A stretch of 64,000 nt of DNA. Source: Doryteuthis pealeii (lineage: Eukaryota > Mollusca > Cephalopoda > Myopsida > Loliginidae). Under the pieces are notes generated by a model. That model was not told the origin of the DNA. It saw only the letters and a program-made list of their open reading frames with translations, and ran no database searches. Position 1 is the first letter of the stretch. Each line of letters starts with the position of its first letter. This document shows, in pieces, positions 23,960 through 34,549 of this stretch. The stretch covers positions 19,270,431-19,334,430 of the forward strand of contig CM042145.1 in the NCBI GenBank assembly GCA_023376005.1, given 5' to 3'. Both the position numbers and the translations under genes were made by a program.

Positions 23960-24569
23960 AACCAACCTGTTTATACGATATGACATAATCCATATACAGA
24001 CTTTAAAACCATATAGTTACTGTGTTACTTTGATTTAGATAAAAATATTCTTTTTGGCACCTACGTCTCTGACTCCTCTTTATATGATTAAATGATTATG
24101 GCCTACAAATCTCATAAAGCCTATGATTTTTTATAATTTATTTATAAGGAGTGTGCACTATATAACTATACAGATTAAACTAGGGCCATAAAAAGTGTAA
24201 ATTCACCTGGAGTCTGTGTTGGTATCGATACTTGAAGTTATACTGGGTGCAGATTTAGATCTTTTTTTTTTTTTTGCTTTTATTACTATTTTATTGTTTG
24301 TTTGAGAACATTTAAATTTCAACTTGTTTTTCTTTGGCTAAGATTCAAGAAATTCTATTTTCAATCCAAATGCCAACACTGGGAAGTCATTTTTTTTCTT
24401 TTTTCTAAATTGTTTTGTTTTCTTTTGTTTGTTTTAATTAAGTTTGGCACAATATACACTTAAGACAAATGAGAAATCAGTTTGAGTAAACAGGAGAAAA
24501 CTAAAGAATTAATTCATAAAAATTCTCATAAATTCATTTCACCAGTGGGGATTAAAATTTAAAAAATCA
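23960..24569. other. Unassigned repeat-arm sequence
   Basis: It is mirrored at about 30470-31058. T-rich homopolymers (24261-24276, 24390-24420) differ in length between the arms. No gene is recognised. Confidence 0.5.
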
Positions 24570-25115
24570 AAAAATAACAAACTCCCATGAGCCTTCACAC
24601 CAAAAGAATCCTCCGAGCATGTGCGAGAAAAAAGACCCACTCCCAACCCCCAAGATAATCTCTCAGACATTCAAACTTAGGCCTTAATTGGGACAAGATA
24701 CTACTACTGGCCAGGAAGAAATTTCGGACCAAGTTACCTTTAAGCACCTCAGGGTCGACCTGGATTCAGAAGGACATGTTTCGCTTTGCACCATCAACAT
24801 CCGGTTGTTTTTTAGGGTTAGGGTTAGGGTTAGGGGTTAGGATTAGGGTTTTGCAGTTAGTTTTATAACTAAAAAAAAATGCGTCTAAAAATCGTCTGGT
24901 AGCAAACAACCGGATGTTGACGGTGCAAAGCGAAACATGTCCTTCTGAATCCAGGTCGCCCCTGGGCTGCTTAAAGGTAACTTGGTCCGAAATTTCCTTG
25001 CCATATGGTGGCTATGACCTGTGAATAAAGCCTAAATCATAAAACTACCTTTTGTCTTTGTCTCTTCCTTTTCTCTCCTTGAATTCCTTTTCAGCACGAC
25101 CACCAGATAAGATGG
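24570..25115 (+). mobile_element. LTR-retroelement-derived repeat R, copy 2, split by a family A foldback
   Basis: The outer parts (aataacaaactcccatgagc ... ccaggaagaaattt, and aaatttccttgccatatggt ... aataaagcctaaatc ... gcacgaccaccagataagat) match the uninterrupted copies at 12033-12365, 42600-42890 and 46965-47245. The telomere-loop foldback at 24718-24997 lies between them. This gives a filled-site versus empty-site comparison inside one window. Confidence 0.7.
24718..24997 (-). mobile_element. Telomere-loop foldback, family A, copy 1
   Basis: The arms are cggaccaagttacctttaag ... ccggttgttt and the reverse complement ... cttggtccg, about 100 bp each. The loop is (TTAGGG)n at 24812-24856 followed by an A-rich linker. 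The termini sit in aaattt on both sides, and uninterrupted copies of the host repeat (for example 47097-47113) lack the insert, so this is an insertion and not part of the host repeat. Confidence 0.85.
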
Positions 25116-25525
25116 GGTTAAAATCAAACCCTGGGAATAACGACAGCTACCTTTAAGCTTAAAACATTAAACCCCCTTGCCACCCCACACACCTCAATTG
25201 ATTGAATAAAATTTAGATAATTGATGGTAGAAATTCTGTTTATTTATCCCATGAATATTTACATCCATTCATTTACAAAGCTTAACTGTGGCAAAAGGCC
25301 TGAAGAATGGTGCACCTAGTGAGAATCGATCTCACTAACAATAGTTCGCTAATATAAATTACAAAGGCACCCATGTGTATTTTTATCCATGTACATATTA
25401 AACAAAACAGTGATAAATAGTCAAGGGAAATAACTCATGAATGACTAAATGTTTAAAATTTAACTGCATTGACAACAACCAGAACAGTCGGTCTGTCCTT
25501 GATATGTATGTAGGCCTTTTTAAAA

Positions 25526-25628
25526 GGTTATTTCCTATAACTCCAACATAAACAAAGGGGAACCACTCTTGACTGATAAATTATTTATTTATTTATTTAT
25601 TTATTGATCAACTAGGAAAAAAGAAGAC

Positions 25629-25661
<33 letters not shown>

Positions 25662-25752
25662 GTTAGGGTTAGTTTAATGGGAAAATGAATAAATAATTTA
25701 TCAGTCAAGAGTGGTTTCCCTTTGTTTATGTTGGAGTTATAGGTAATAACCT
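25526..25752 (-). mobile_element. Telomere-loop foldback, family B, copy 5
   Basis: The arms are ggttatttcctataactcca and tggagttataggtaataacc. The loop is in TTAGGG orientation (25631-25672). The flanks tttaaaa on both sides suggest a 7-bp target-site duplication. This copy has a diagnostic change (ctccaac for gtctaac) present in both arms, so the arms have stayed homogenised or the copy is young. Confidence 0.85.
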
Positions 25753-25978
25753 TTAAAAGTCTGATCCAACGAACTTTAATATTAAGAGTTGTCTCCCTTA
25801 TATACTTTTGTTAAACTACCAGAAATCTTTTCGTTTTTTTGTTTTGTTTTGTTTTGTTAAAATTCATTTATAATTGATTTTAGTATCAACCCTTTCCTTC
25901 AAGATAAAACAAGCAAACAATAAAGCAAATGACAAAAGGTTGAGTTGTATAGACGTTATCTTTTTATGTATTATTTAA

Positions 25979-26382
25979 GGTAATCTGAACATTAGCTACA
26001 TAAATGAGAGTAACCTCCCCTTATTTCTTTCATTTTGAGGAAGCCTTATGTTTTGGTCGGCAATTTTTATTTCACCGTAAATCTACACTGAAAATACGAA
26101 TTTGTTTGAATCAATACAACTGCATGTTTTAACATGAAAATATCATAAAATGTGTTCTTAATAACAATTAAGTTCATTTCAAATAATGCGCAAGCACAAT
26201 TAAGAACACATTTTATGATATTTTTGTGTTAAAACATGCAGTTGTATTGATTCGAACAAATGCGTATTTTCAGTGTAGATTTACGGTGAAATGAAAATGG
26301 CCAATCAAAACATAAGGCTTCCTTAAAGTAAAACAAACAAGGGGAGGTTACTCTCATTTATGTAGCTAATGTTCAGATTGCC
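25979..26382. mobile_element. Foldback/MITE with long inverted arms (about 184 bp)
   Basis: The left arm 25979-26162 (ggtaatctgaacattagcta ...) is inverted at 26199-26382, with a 36-bp loop (acaattaagttcatttc...). Arm identity is high but includes substitutions (gaattt/gcattt, tttttatt/ttttcatt). No ORF. The mirror is at 28644-29046, making a palindrome inside a palindrome. Confidence 0.9.
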
Positions 26383-26498
26383 AGAAAATCTTTAGAATGA
26401 AAAAAAAATAATAATAATAAAATAAAATAAATTTTCTTGCTACTTGCAAACAAACTTCTTATCAGCGAAACTAAACAAATGTAAATATCAAATGTTTA

Positions 26499-26548
26499 CA
26501 ATGTTTCGAAAAACTGTATCCTCCGGCCTTTTTCAGGTGTTCCCTGTC
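26499..26548 (-). other. PLE-end-like motif, copy 2
   Basis: The minus strand reads gacagggaacacctgaaaaa...cgaaacattgt. The core CTGANGA is altered to CTGAAAA, so a working ribozyme is unlikely here. Confidence 0.35.
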
Positions 26549-26649
26549 TATATGAGCACGGACCCAAACTGGGAAATCCTTTCGAACAGTTTGGCTGGTG
26601 ATCCAACAAGGCGTTAAAGAACTTTTGAAACTCATTCAAATAATGACAT

Positions 26650-27066
26650 TGTAGGCGTTATTTTCGTATTCGCCTGGGGAGTTGTCTGCCCGTTTAGTTT
26701 CGCTGGTTCCCGCTAGGGGCCTTTGATATTTAAGTGGCGGATTTGAACGTCTCTTTCTTTTTACCTGCCAACCTACGAGACACCACTGGCCACTCACTGC
26801 TAGTAAGTCTTGTATACGATGTATGACTATCCTTTAGTCATGTACCCGTAACTATGTTTTTATGTACATTTAGGTATCTCTTTGATACCTAAATATCTTG
26901 TATTTTACCATTCATGAATGTGTCTTTATCTCTACTTTTGTATGTATGTTTATGTACACCTCTATGTATTGTGTACCCTGTTAATTCTTGTGCTGTATAT
27001 AAAATGTTTTGTCTATCAATCGTTGTCGGAGTTTTACCTTCAAGTATTATCACCTTAATCTTTACA
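26650..27066 (+). mobile_element. LTR of a Gypsy-like retrotransposon (left arm)
   Basis: A 417-bp unit runs from TGTAGGCG to CTTTACA. A TATA-like gatatttaagtgg lies near 26727 and a block acatttaggtatctc...cattcatgaatgtgtc at 26868-26925 is shared with 11513-12032. Two bases after the end comes tggtgataccccgacgtgat (27069), which looks like a tRNA primer-binding site of the TGGTGACCCCGACGTG type seen in some Gypsy elements. No gag or pol follows; the arm ends about 420 bp later at the palindrome centre. The mirror LTR has exactly the same length. Confidence 0.7.
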
Positions 27067-27068
27067 AC

Positions 27069-27088
27069 TGGTGATACCCCGACGTGAT
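27069..27088 (+). other. Primer-binding-site-like sequence after the LTR
   Basis: tggtgataccccgacgtgat starts with TGG, the complement of a tRNA 3' CCA, 2 bp after the LTR end. The right-arm copy has one more C in the run (27941-27959). Confidence 0.6.
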
Positions 27089-27487
27089 GAAAACGTTTTG
27101 TGAAGGCTTTGTTTTGCATTTGGAACTTTAACCTTACAACATCATTGTTTTTGCATGCCTATCAATCTGAGATACGTCACGAAAAGCATCTCGATCATTG
27201 AAAAACAAAATTATGTTTATTGGTGTTTCCTGCACAACTAAAAGTGTAAAAAATCCCATGGCATCAGTTAGTTTCTGATATTTTTATTTTTAGCTCAGTC
27301 AAAATTTTAGCCTTCAAAACCAACCACGAAACCAACCTAAAAAGTGATTCTTGAACAAGATAGGTTTGATTGGTTTCTCTGTTTAATGGCATATTATCCT
27401 TTGTGGGTTGCTTAATGCCCAAAACCATCCTTGTAGAAGAACAGTACTGGTACTTTTTAATCCATAATTGGGGGGGGGGCTTCATAA

Positions 27488-27538
27488 CTTCCTCTAAAGT
27501 ATTAGTTTGAAAGTGAACGTGATAGTTTCAGGTGGAGT
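27488..27538. other. 51-bp spacer at the centre of the giant inverted repeat
   Basis: The left arm ends with ...gggggggggcttcataa (27487) and the right arm starts with ttatgaagccccccccccc (27539). The 51 bases between them are not self-complementary. The poly-G/poly-C runs on either side differ in length by one or two bases. The junction is asymmetric and clean. Confidence 0.9.
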
Positions 27539-27961
27539 TTATGAAGCCCCCCCCCCCAATTATGGATTAAAAAAGTACCAGTACTGTTCTTTCTACAAGG
27601 ATGGTTTGGGCATTAAGCAACCCACAAAGGATAATATGCCATTAAACAGAGAAACCAATCAAACCTATCTTGTTCAAGAATCACTTTTTAGGTTGGTTTC
27701 GTGGTTGGTTTTGAAGGCTAAATTTTGACTGAGCTAAAAATAAAATATCAGAAACTAACTGATGCCATGGGATTTTTTACACTTTTAGTTGTGCAGGAAA
27801 CACCAATAAACATAATTTTGTTTTTCAATGATCGAGATGCTTTTCGTGACGTATCTCAGATTGATAGGCATGCAAAAACAATGATGTTGTAAGGTTAAAG
27901 TTCCAAATGCAAAAACAAAGCCTTCACAAAACGTTTTCATCACGTCGGGGGTATCACCAGT

Positions 27962-28378
27962 TGTAAAGATTAAGGTGATAATACTTGAAGGTAAAACTCC
28001 GACAACGATTGATAGACAAAACATTTTATATACAGCACAAGAATTAACAGGGTACACAATACATAGAGGTGTACATAAACATACATACAAAAGTAGAGAT
28101 AAAGACACATTCATGAATGGTAAAATACAAGATATTTAGGTATCAAAGAGATACCTAAATGTACATAAAAACATAGTTACGGGTACATGACTAAAGGATA
28201 GTCATACATCGTATACAAGACTTACTAGCAGTGAGTGGCCAGTGGTGTCTCGTAGGTTGGCAGGTAAAAAGAAAGAGACGTTCAAATCCGCCACTTAAAT
28301 ATCAAAGGCCCCTAGCGGGAACCAGCGAAACTAAACGGGCAGACAACTCCCCAGGCGAATACGAAAATAACGCCTACA
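27962..28378 (-). mobile_element. LTR of a Gypsy-like retrotransposon (right arm)
   Basis: This is the reverse-complement twin of 26650-27066, also 417 bp, with its primer-binding-site-like sequence at about 27941-27959 facing the palindrome centre. The two LTRs point toward each other with only about 900 bp between them. Confidence 0.7.
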
Positions 28379-28643
28379 ATGTCATTATTTGAATGAGTTT
28401 CAAAGTTCTTTAACGCCTTGTTGGATCACCAGCCAAACTGTTCGAAAGGATTTCCCAGTTTGGGTCCGTGCTCATATAGACAGGGAACACCTGAAAAGGC
28501 CGGAGGATACAGTTTTTTCGAAACATTGTAAACATTTGATAATTTACATTTGTTTAGTTTCGCTGATAAGAAGTTTTGTTTGCAAGTAGCAAGAAAATTT
28601 ATTTTATTTTATTATTTATTTTTTTTCATTCTAAAGATTTTCT

Positions 28644-29046
28644 GGCAATCTGAACATTAGCTACATAAATGAGAGTAACCTCCCTTGTTTGTTTTACTTT
28701 AAGGAAGCCTTATGTTTTGATTGGCCATTTTCATTTCACCGTAAATCTACACTGAAAATACGCATTTGTTCGAATCAATACAACTGCATGTTTTAACACA
28801 AAAATATCATAAAATGTGTTCTTAATTGTGCTTGCGCATTATTTGAAATGAACTTAATTGTTATTAAGAACACATTTTATGATATTTTCATGTTAAAACA
28901 TGCAGTTGTATTGATTCAAACAAATTCGTATTTTCAGTGTAGATTTACGGTGAAATAAAAATTGCCGACCAAAACATAAGGCTTCCTCAAAATGAAAGAA
29001 ATAAGGGGAGGTTACTCTCATTTATGTAGCTAATGTTCAGATTACC
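28644..29046. mobile_element. Foldback/MITE, mirror of 25979-26382
   Basis: It has the same long inverted arms and loop as the left-arm copy, with only a few differences. Confidence 0.9.
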
Positions 29047-29272
29047 TTAAATAATACATAAAAAGATAACGTCTATACAACTCAACCTGTTGTCATTTGC
29101 TTTATTGTTTGCTTGTTTTATCTTGAAGGAAAGGGTTGATACTAAAATCAATTATAAATTAATTTTAACAACAACAAAACAAAAAAAAAACGAAAAGATT
29201 TCTGGTAGTTTAACAAAAGTATATAAGGGAGACAACTCTTGATATTAAAGTTCGTTGGATCAGACTTTTAAA

Positions 29273-29496
29273 GGTTATTACCTATAACTCCAACATAAAC
29301 AAAGGGAAACCACTCTTGACTGATAAATTATTTATTCATTTTCCCATTAAACTAACCCTAACCCCTAACCCTAACCCTAACCCTAACCCTAACCGTCTTC
29401 TTTTTCCTAGTTGATCAATAAATAAATAAATAAATAAATAATTTATCAGTCAAGAGTGGTTCCCCTTTGTTTATGTTGGAGTTATAGGAAATAACC
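29273..29496 (+). mobile_element. Telomere-loop foldback, family B, mirror of copy 5
   Basis: The loop reads CCCTAA at about 29352-29394 and has more uninterrupted units than the left-arm twin, so telomeric tract length differs between arms. Confidence 0.85.
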
Positions 29497-29879
29497 TTTT
29501 AAAAAGGCCTACATACATATCAAGGACAGACCGACTGTTCTGGTTGTTGTCAATGCAGTTAAATTTTAAACATTTAGTCATTCATGAGTTATTTCCCTTG
29601 ACTATTTATCACTGTTTTGTTTAATATGTACATGGATAAAAATACACATGGGTGCCTTTGTAATTTATATTAGCGAACTATTGTTAGTGAGATCGATTCT
29701 CACTAGGTGCACCATTCTTCAGGCCTTTTGCCACAGTTAAGCTTTGTAAATGAATGGATGTAAATATTCATGGGATAAATAAACAGAATTTCTACCATCA
29801 ATTATCTAAATTTTATTCAATCAATTGAGGTGTGTGGGGTGGCAAGGGGGTTTAATGTTTTAAGCTTAAAGGTAGCTGT

Positions 29880-30475
29880 CGTTATTCCCAGGGTTTGATT
29901 TTAACCCCATCTTATCTGGTGGTCGTGCTGAAAAGGAATTCAAGGAGAGAAAAGGAAGAGACAAAGACAAAAGGTAGTTTTATGATTTAGGCTTTATTCA
30001 CAGGTCATAGCCACCATATGGCAAGGAAATTTCGGACCAAGTTACCTTTAAGCAGCCCAGGGGCGACCTGGATTCAGAAGGACATGTTTCGCTTTGCACC
30101 GTCAACATCCGGTTGTTTGCTACCAGACGATTTTTAGACGCATTTTTTTTTTAGTTATAAAACTAACTGCAAAACCCTAACCCTAACCCCTAACCCTAAC
30201 CCTAACCCTAAAAAACAACCGGATGTTGATGGTGCAAAGCGAAACATGTCCTTCTGAATCCAGGTCGACCCTGAGGTGCTTAAAGGTAACTTGGTCCGAA
30301 ATTTCTTCCTGGCCAGTAGTAGTATCTTGTCCCAATTAAGGCCTAAGTTTGAATGTCTGAGAGATTATCTTGGGGGTTGGGAGTGGGTCTTTTTTCTCGC
30401 ACATGCTCGGAGGATTCTTTTGGTGTGAAGGCTCATGGGAGTTTGTTATTTTTTGATTTTTTAAATTTTAATCCC
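29880..30475 (-). mobile_element. Repeat R split by a family A foldback, mirror of 24570-25115
   Basis: This is repeat R on the minus strand with the telomere-loop foldback at about 30025-30306 inserted at the same site as in the left arm (loop CCCTAA at 30174-30210). Confidence 0.75.
30025..30306 (+). mobile_element. Telomere-loop foldback, family A, mirror of copy 1
   Basis: The arms cggaccaagttacc... and ...ggtaacttggtccg lie within aaattt on both sides, as in the left arm. Confidence 0.85.
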
Positions 30476-31058
30476 CACTGGTGAAATGAATTTATGAGAA
30501 TTTTTATGAATTAATTCTTTAGTTTTCTCCTGTTTACTCAAACTGATTTCTCATTTGTCTTAAGTGTATATTGTGCCAAACTTAATTAAAACAAACAAAG
30601 AAAACAAAACAATTTAGAAAAAAAAAAAAATGACTTCCCAGTGTTGGCATTTGGATTGAAAATAGAATTTCTTGAATCTTAGCCAAAGAAAAACAAGTTG
30701 AAATTTAAATGTTCTCAAACAAACAATAAAATAGTAATAAAAGCAAAAAAAAAAAAGATCTAAATCTGCACCCAGTATAACTTCAAGTATCGATACCAAC
30801 ACAGACTCCAGGTGAATTTACACTTTTTATGGCCCTAGTTTAATCTGTATAGTTATATAGTGCACACTCCTTATAAATAAATTATAAAAAATCATAGGCT
30901 TTATGAGATTTGTAGGCCATAATCATTTAATCATATAAAGAGGAGTCAGAGACGTAGGTGCCAAAAAGAATATTTTTATCTAAATCAAAGTAACACAGTA
31001 ACTATATGGTTTTAAAGTCTGTATATGGATTATGTCATATCGTATAAACAGGTTGGTT

Positions 31059-31300
31059 TTAACTCTTTGCCTACTTTAACCTGCTCAAAGTGGCTCTCCC
31101 CACCACTGCGATCTTGCCGTAAGCCACTGGCAGCAGCTCTAGCATGTGTCACTTGTTTACTCTGAAAATGATTACGTGAACAACCTTGCCATCTTTTGAG
31201 GTGAATAGATAGTGAACTTTGAAATATCTGATCATACACGTAAACCAATACCAAGAAAATTTGGTGCAGACATGGAAGAAGTTGGTAGGCAAAGAGTTAA
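31059..31300 (-). mobile_element. TTAA-flanked MITE, mirror of 23717-23959
   Basis: ttaactctttgcctac ... gtaggcaaagagttaa. One base is missing relative to the left arm. Confidence 0.85.
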
Positions 31301-31316
31301 AGCTGTTTTAAAAAAA

Positions 31317-31440
31317 TGGAGGCGCTTGCTGTATAATGGTTATTGTCATAGAAATTGGACTCAGTGACCTGAGTTCAAATCCTGAAGAAGGATGTTTGCA
31401 TTTCTCATAGTGCTATTACCGTTGGGAAATGTTCATCTTG
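31317..31440 (+). mobile_element. SINE S1-like truncated copy, mirror of 23580-23704
   Basis: Head ggcgcttgctgtataatggt and B-box-like gagttcaaatcctgaag in plus orientation. Confidence 0.7.
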
Positions 31441-31814
31441 GATGATTTGGACGGTCTCATTTTTAACCAGAGGGTATTGCAAGATGATAACGGTCATACT
31501 TTTTAGGAACACGTGTACTAATATATAGATAATTTGGCAACACTTCTAAAAATGTGTTCAGAATATTCTGCTACGGAAATGTCTGTAGTATTATATGAAA
31601 CAATGATATAGAAATGTAATACCTCCAGATAAGAGTAAGTTTCAGTCATTTCCTTCATTTCTTTTATTGAACAGTTATATAATTATTCTCCTTTCAAGAT
31701 CCTGGTTCTTCACGCCATAATTCAGACCAACTGCTACCCATACAAAAGTTCAACACCGAGCCTACAAATCGGGACATTTCACTGATTTTAAAAGTGTCTA
31801 AAATGCAATGGAAA

Positions 31815-31960
31815 AAACGTTGCTTAACACACAAAGTCTGGTGTTCGACTTACTCAAACGCAAAGTCTGGCAATCACTCACCTCAAAACAAAGTCTGGCG
31901 TTAACTCGCATTAAACACAAAGTCTGGCGTTCGACTCCCTCAACACAAAGTCTGCCTTCT
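31815..31960 (-). repeat. 30-bp minisatellite, mirror of array 2
   Basis: cacaaagtctggcgttcgac units with several deletions compared with the left arm. Confidence 0.8.
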
Positions 31961-32104
31961 TTTCAAAATAGTTTCACATATTCAAATTACTGAGGGTCAT
32001 AAATGACCCACCCTGCCATGTGCAGCATCCGGGACATTTCACTGATTTTAAAAGGAGTCCAAAATGCAATAGAAAACGTTGCTTAACGAATATACACACA
32101 GATA

Positions 32105-32250
32105 TTATAAACGCACAAAGTCTGTGTTCGACTCACTCAAACACAAAGTCTGGCATTCGACTCGCTTCACAAGACAAAGAAGTCTGGCGTTTGACTCACC
32201 TTAAACACAAAGTCTGGCGTTCGACTCACCTCAAACACAAAGTCTGCCTT
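32105..32250 (-). repeat. 30-bp minisatellite, mirror of array 1
   Basis: Same unit in reverse complement, with indels relative to 22760-22895. Confidence 0.8.
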
Positions 32251-32612
32251 CTTTTCAAAATAGTTTGCCCTTTATTGAGCTAGTGGCTCACATATTCAAA
32301 TTACTGAGGGTCATAAAACGGTCCCACCCTGCCCATGTGCAGCAACAGAATAACAGATGGCGGCCATGACAGTACAGATTAAGCATCGGGGACGCTTGGA
32401 GTCAGGTAAGTTCAGACCCACTTCATTACGTTCACAAATAGCAGTCAGAAACGCCAGGCAACGTTATCACTTTGATCAGGTGGAACGTCTGTCATCACAC
32501 ATGTATAGGATAAACTCTATAATTTACTAAACAATGAAAAAGAAAAAACGTAAAGACGTGCCAACCATAACTTCTACCAAATTTCCAAAATTCCACAATT
32601 TTGGACAAACAA

Positions 32613-32813
32613 GGGTTATTTCCTATAAGTCTAACATGAGCAAAGGGAACCACTCTTGACTGATAAATTATTTATTTATTTTTCCATTTAAACTAACCCT
32701 AAACCCTAACCCTAACCCCGTCTTCTTTTTCCTAGTAGATCAATAATAAAATAAATAATTTATCAGTGAAAGAGTGGTTCCCTTTTATCATGTTTAGACT
32801 TATAGAAATAACA
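32613..32813 (+). mobile_element. Telomere-loop foldback, family B, mirror of copy 4
   Basis: The arm ends gggttatttcctataagtct and tatagaaataac are eroded by one-base losses. The loop is CCCTAA (32693-32716). Confidence 0.8.
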
Positions 32814-33738
32814 CCAAACGAGATTAAAAAAAATAATTAAGTAATCTCTAGAATCTGATTGGATAAGGCAAGTCATGTGGGGTGCTTACAAATATGTCTG
32901 CACATTAAAATTCAAGGAGGGTCGTAAATCATTACCACAAAAAGAAAGGATTAATTCAGAGCCGGTTAACACCAATATAAGCTGACTATGAATTAACAAA
33001 TCAACTGGCCTTTACCCACGACCAAGATGGGACTTTATCCCTGGGGTGTGAGAGGGACCTTATCCTCGGCATGTAGCAGATGGACTTTTGCCATGATGAG
33101 AATGTGATCAAACAGCGTTTTCACGGATGCCAGCCAGACATTTCGATTTTTGTGGCCATCCTTTAGGCTTCAAGCAAGAGTGCTGTCCAGCGGAGATCCT
33201 TTGTGTTAAGCAGAGCGCGATCCTTTTATGAAGAATCCTTGCATTCCTCCTTAATGTCCCTTAATATTGCCTATGATCCTTTTGGTTGTTCCTTGGTGCT
33301 CCTCAGTCTGACAGATCGTTCATCAATGAGTGCAATGGTTGTCTGTCAATATCATCCGATTAAGTAGTTAACCAACCATGTATTCGAGCTGTTGATTGGC
33401 TGAGGTTTAAAACACGTGATCTCGCTTAGTCTATAAATTTAAGTGGTAGATTGCAGCACGGCTTATATACTACAAATAGTCAACAAGAGTCACTAAAAGA
33501 TCATAGATATGGGATTTAACTTCCAACCCGAACAGAGAGAGCTGCCATGACTAGAAGTAATGGATACAGCTTCACAACCAGGCAGCCTGGCCCAGAAATG
33601 CTGATAACGTCAAGATACGCAACTTAGATTTTGACCTGAGGATACTCCAATGATGAGACAATTATCTTAGGAATGTGAGTTTATTAACACCTTTCTTAAT
33701 ATATCAATTATACTGACCACAATCATGGAATAAATTTT

Positions 33739-33965
33739 GGTTATTTCCTATGAGTCTAACAAAACAAAGGGGAACCACTCTTGACTGATAATTTATTTAT
33801 TATTTATTGATTACTAGGAAAAAAGAAGACAGGGTTAGGTTAGGGTTAGGGTTTATGGTTAGGGTTAGGGTTAGGGTTTAGGTTAATTTAATGGGAAAAT
33901 AAATAAATAATTTATCAGTCACGAGTGGTTCCCCTTTGATCATGTTAGACTTATAGGAAATAACC
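33739..33965 (-). mobile_element. Telomere-loop foldback, family B, mirror of copy 3
   Basis: ggttatttcctatgagtcta ... ataggaaataacc with loop TTAGGG at 33832-33892. Confidence 0.8.
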
Positions 33966-34549
33966 TAAATTTCTTTGTTGTTGTTATCTATATACTACAT
34001 GTTTGTTGTTCTTCCATTTTTGCCTAACCTGCGTCATTTTCATTTTTTGTCATTTAAATATTGTGAGTAGGGTTGGAATATATTACACCGGCCCACTACA
34101 CATGCACCATAGAATAAACATTAAATGGCTTAACTTCTTTGTAAGCCCACGTAACAATTATAAGAAAAAAATTGTTACATTTCTGGATATAAATTCCACC
34201 CCATTTATTGACTCTGTTTTTCTTTTTACCATTTTTCCACCCCTGCTATCAAGCAAGCAGTTTAACTTCAACCAAGCAAGTTTGCTCCCTTTCACTCTCT
34301 CTCACTTTCTTCTCTCCCCTGCATTACTGTCATACGGGTTATTCCATGTCAAATCATCCAGGCCATGTCACCCATCCCTTAAATTCTTTTGAATTTGTCC
34401 ATATGTGGATTATGTTAAGTTAGACAATCCCTAAAATTTGAACTTCAATTCCAAAAATTGGTGGTGTTATGTCGATTTTTAGCTCTCCAAATTGAGGGGG
34501 GTCTAAATTTGGGGATTGTCTTTAACATAGTCGATAGCTGTACAAAATT

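Larger units (their letters stand above)
11788..27487 (+). repeat. Giant inverted repeat, left arm (about 15.7 kb)
   Basis: The reverse complement of this arm is found at 27539-43127. I matched the arms at many points: the central ggcttcataa/ttatgaagcc, the LTR (26650-27066 with 27962-28378), the foldback at 25979-26382 with 28644-29046, the MITE at 23717 with 31059-31300, the 440-bp repeats at 19150 with 34550-35815, the TATC array at 13683 with 40775-41252, the SINEs at 12771 and 13309, and the outer block at 11790-12340. Position sums fall from 55026 at the centre to about 54915 at the ends, so the right arm is about 111 bp shorter overall. Differences are mostly one-base indels plus some substitutions. 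Confidence 0.95.

Noticed and set aside
24812..24856. A true telomere or chromosome end
   Set aside because: The TTAGGG tracts are only about 4-10 units long, face both directions and sit inside foldback elements, so they are interstitial.
27264..27728. Matching open frames of 73 codons on both sides of the palindrome centre
   Set aside because: They are the same DNA read on opposite arms (a forced mirror) and have no recognisable domain.
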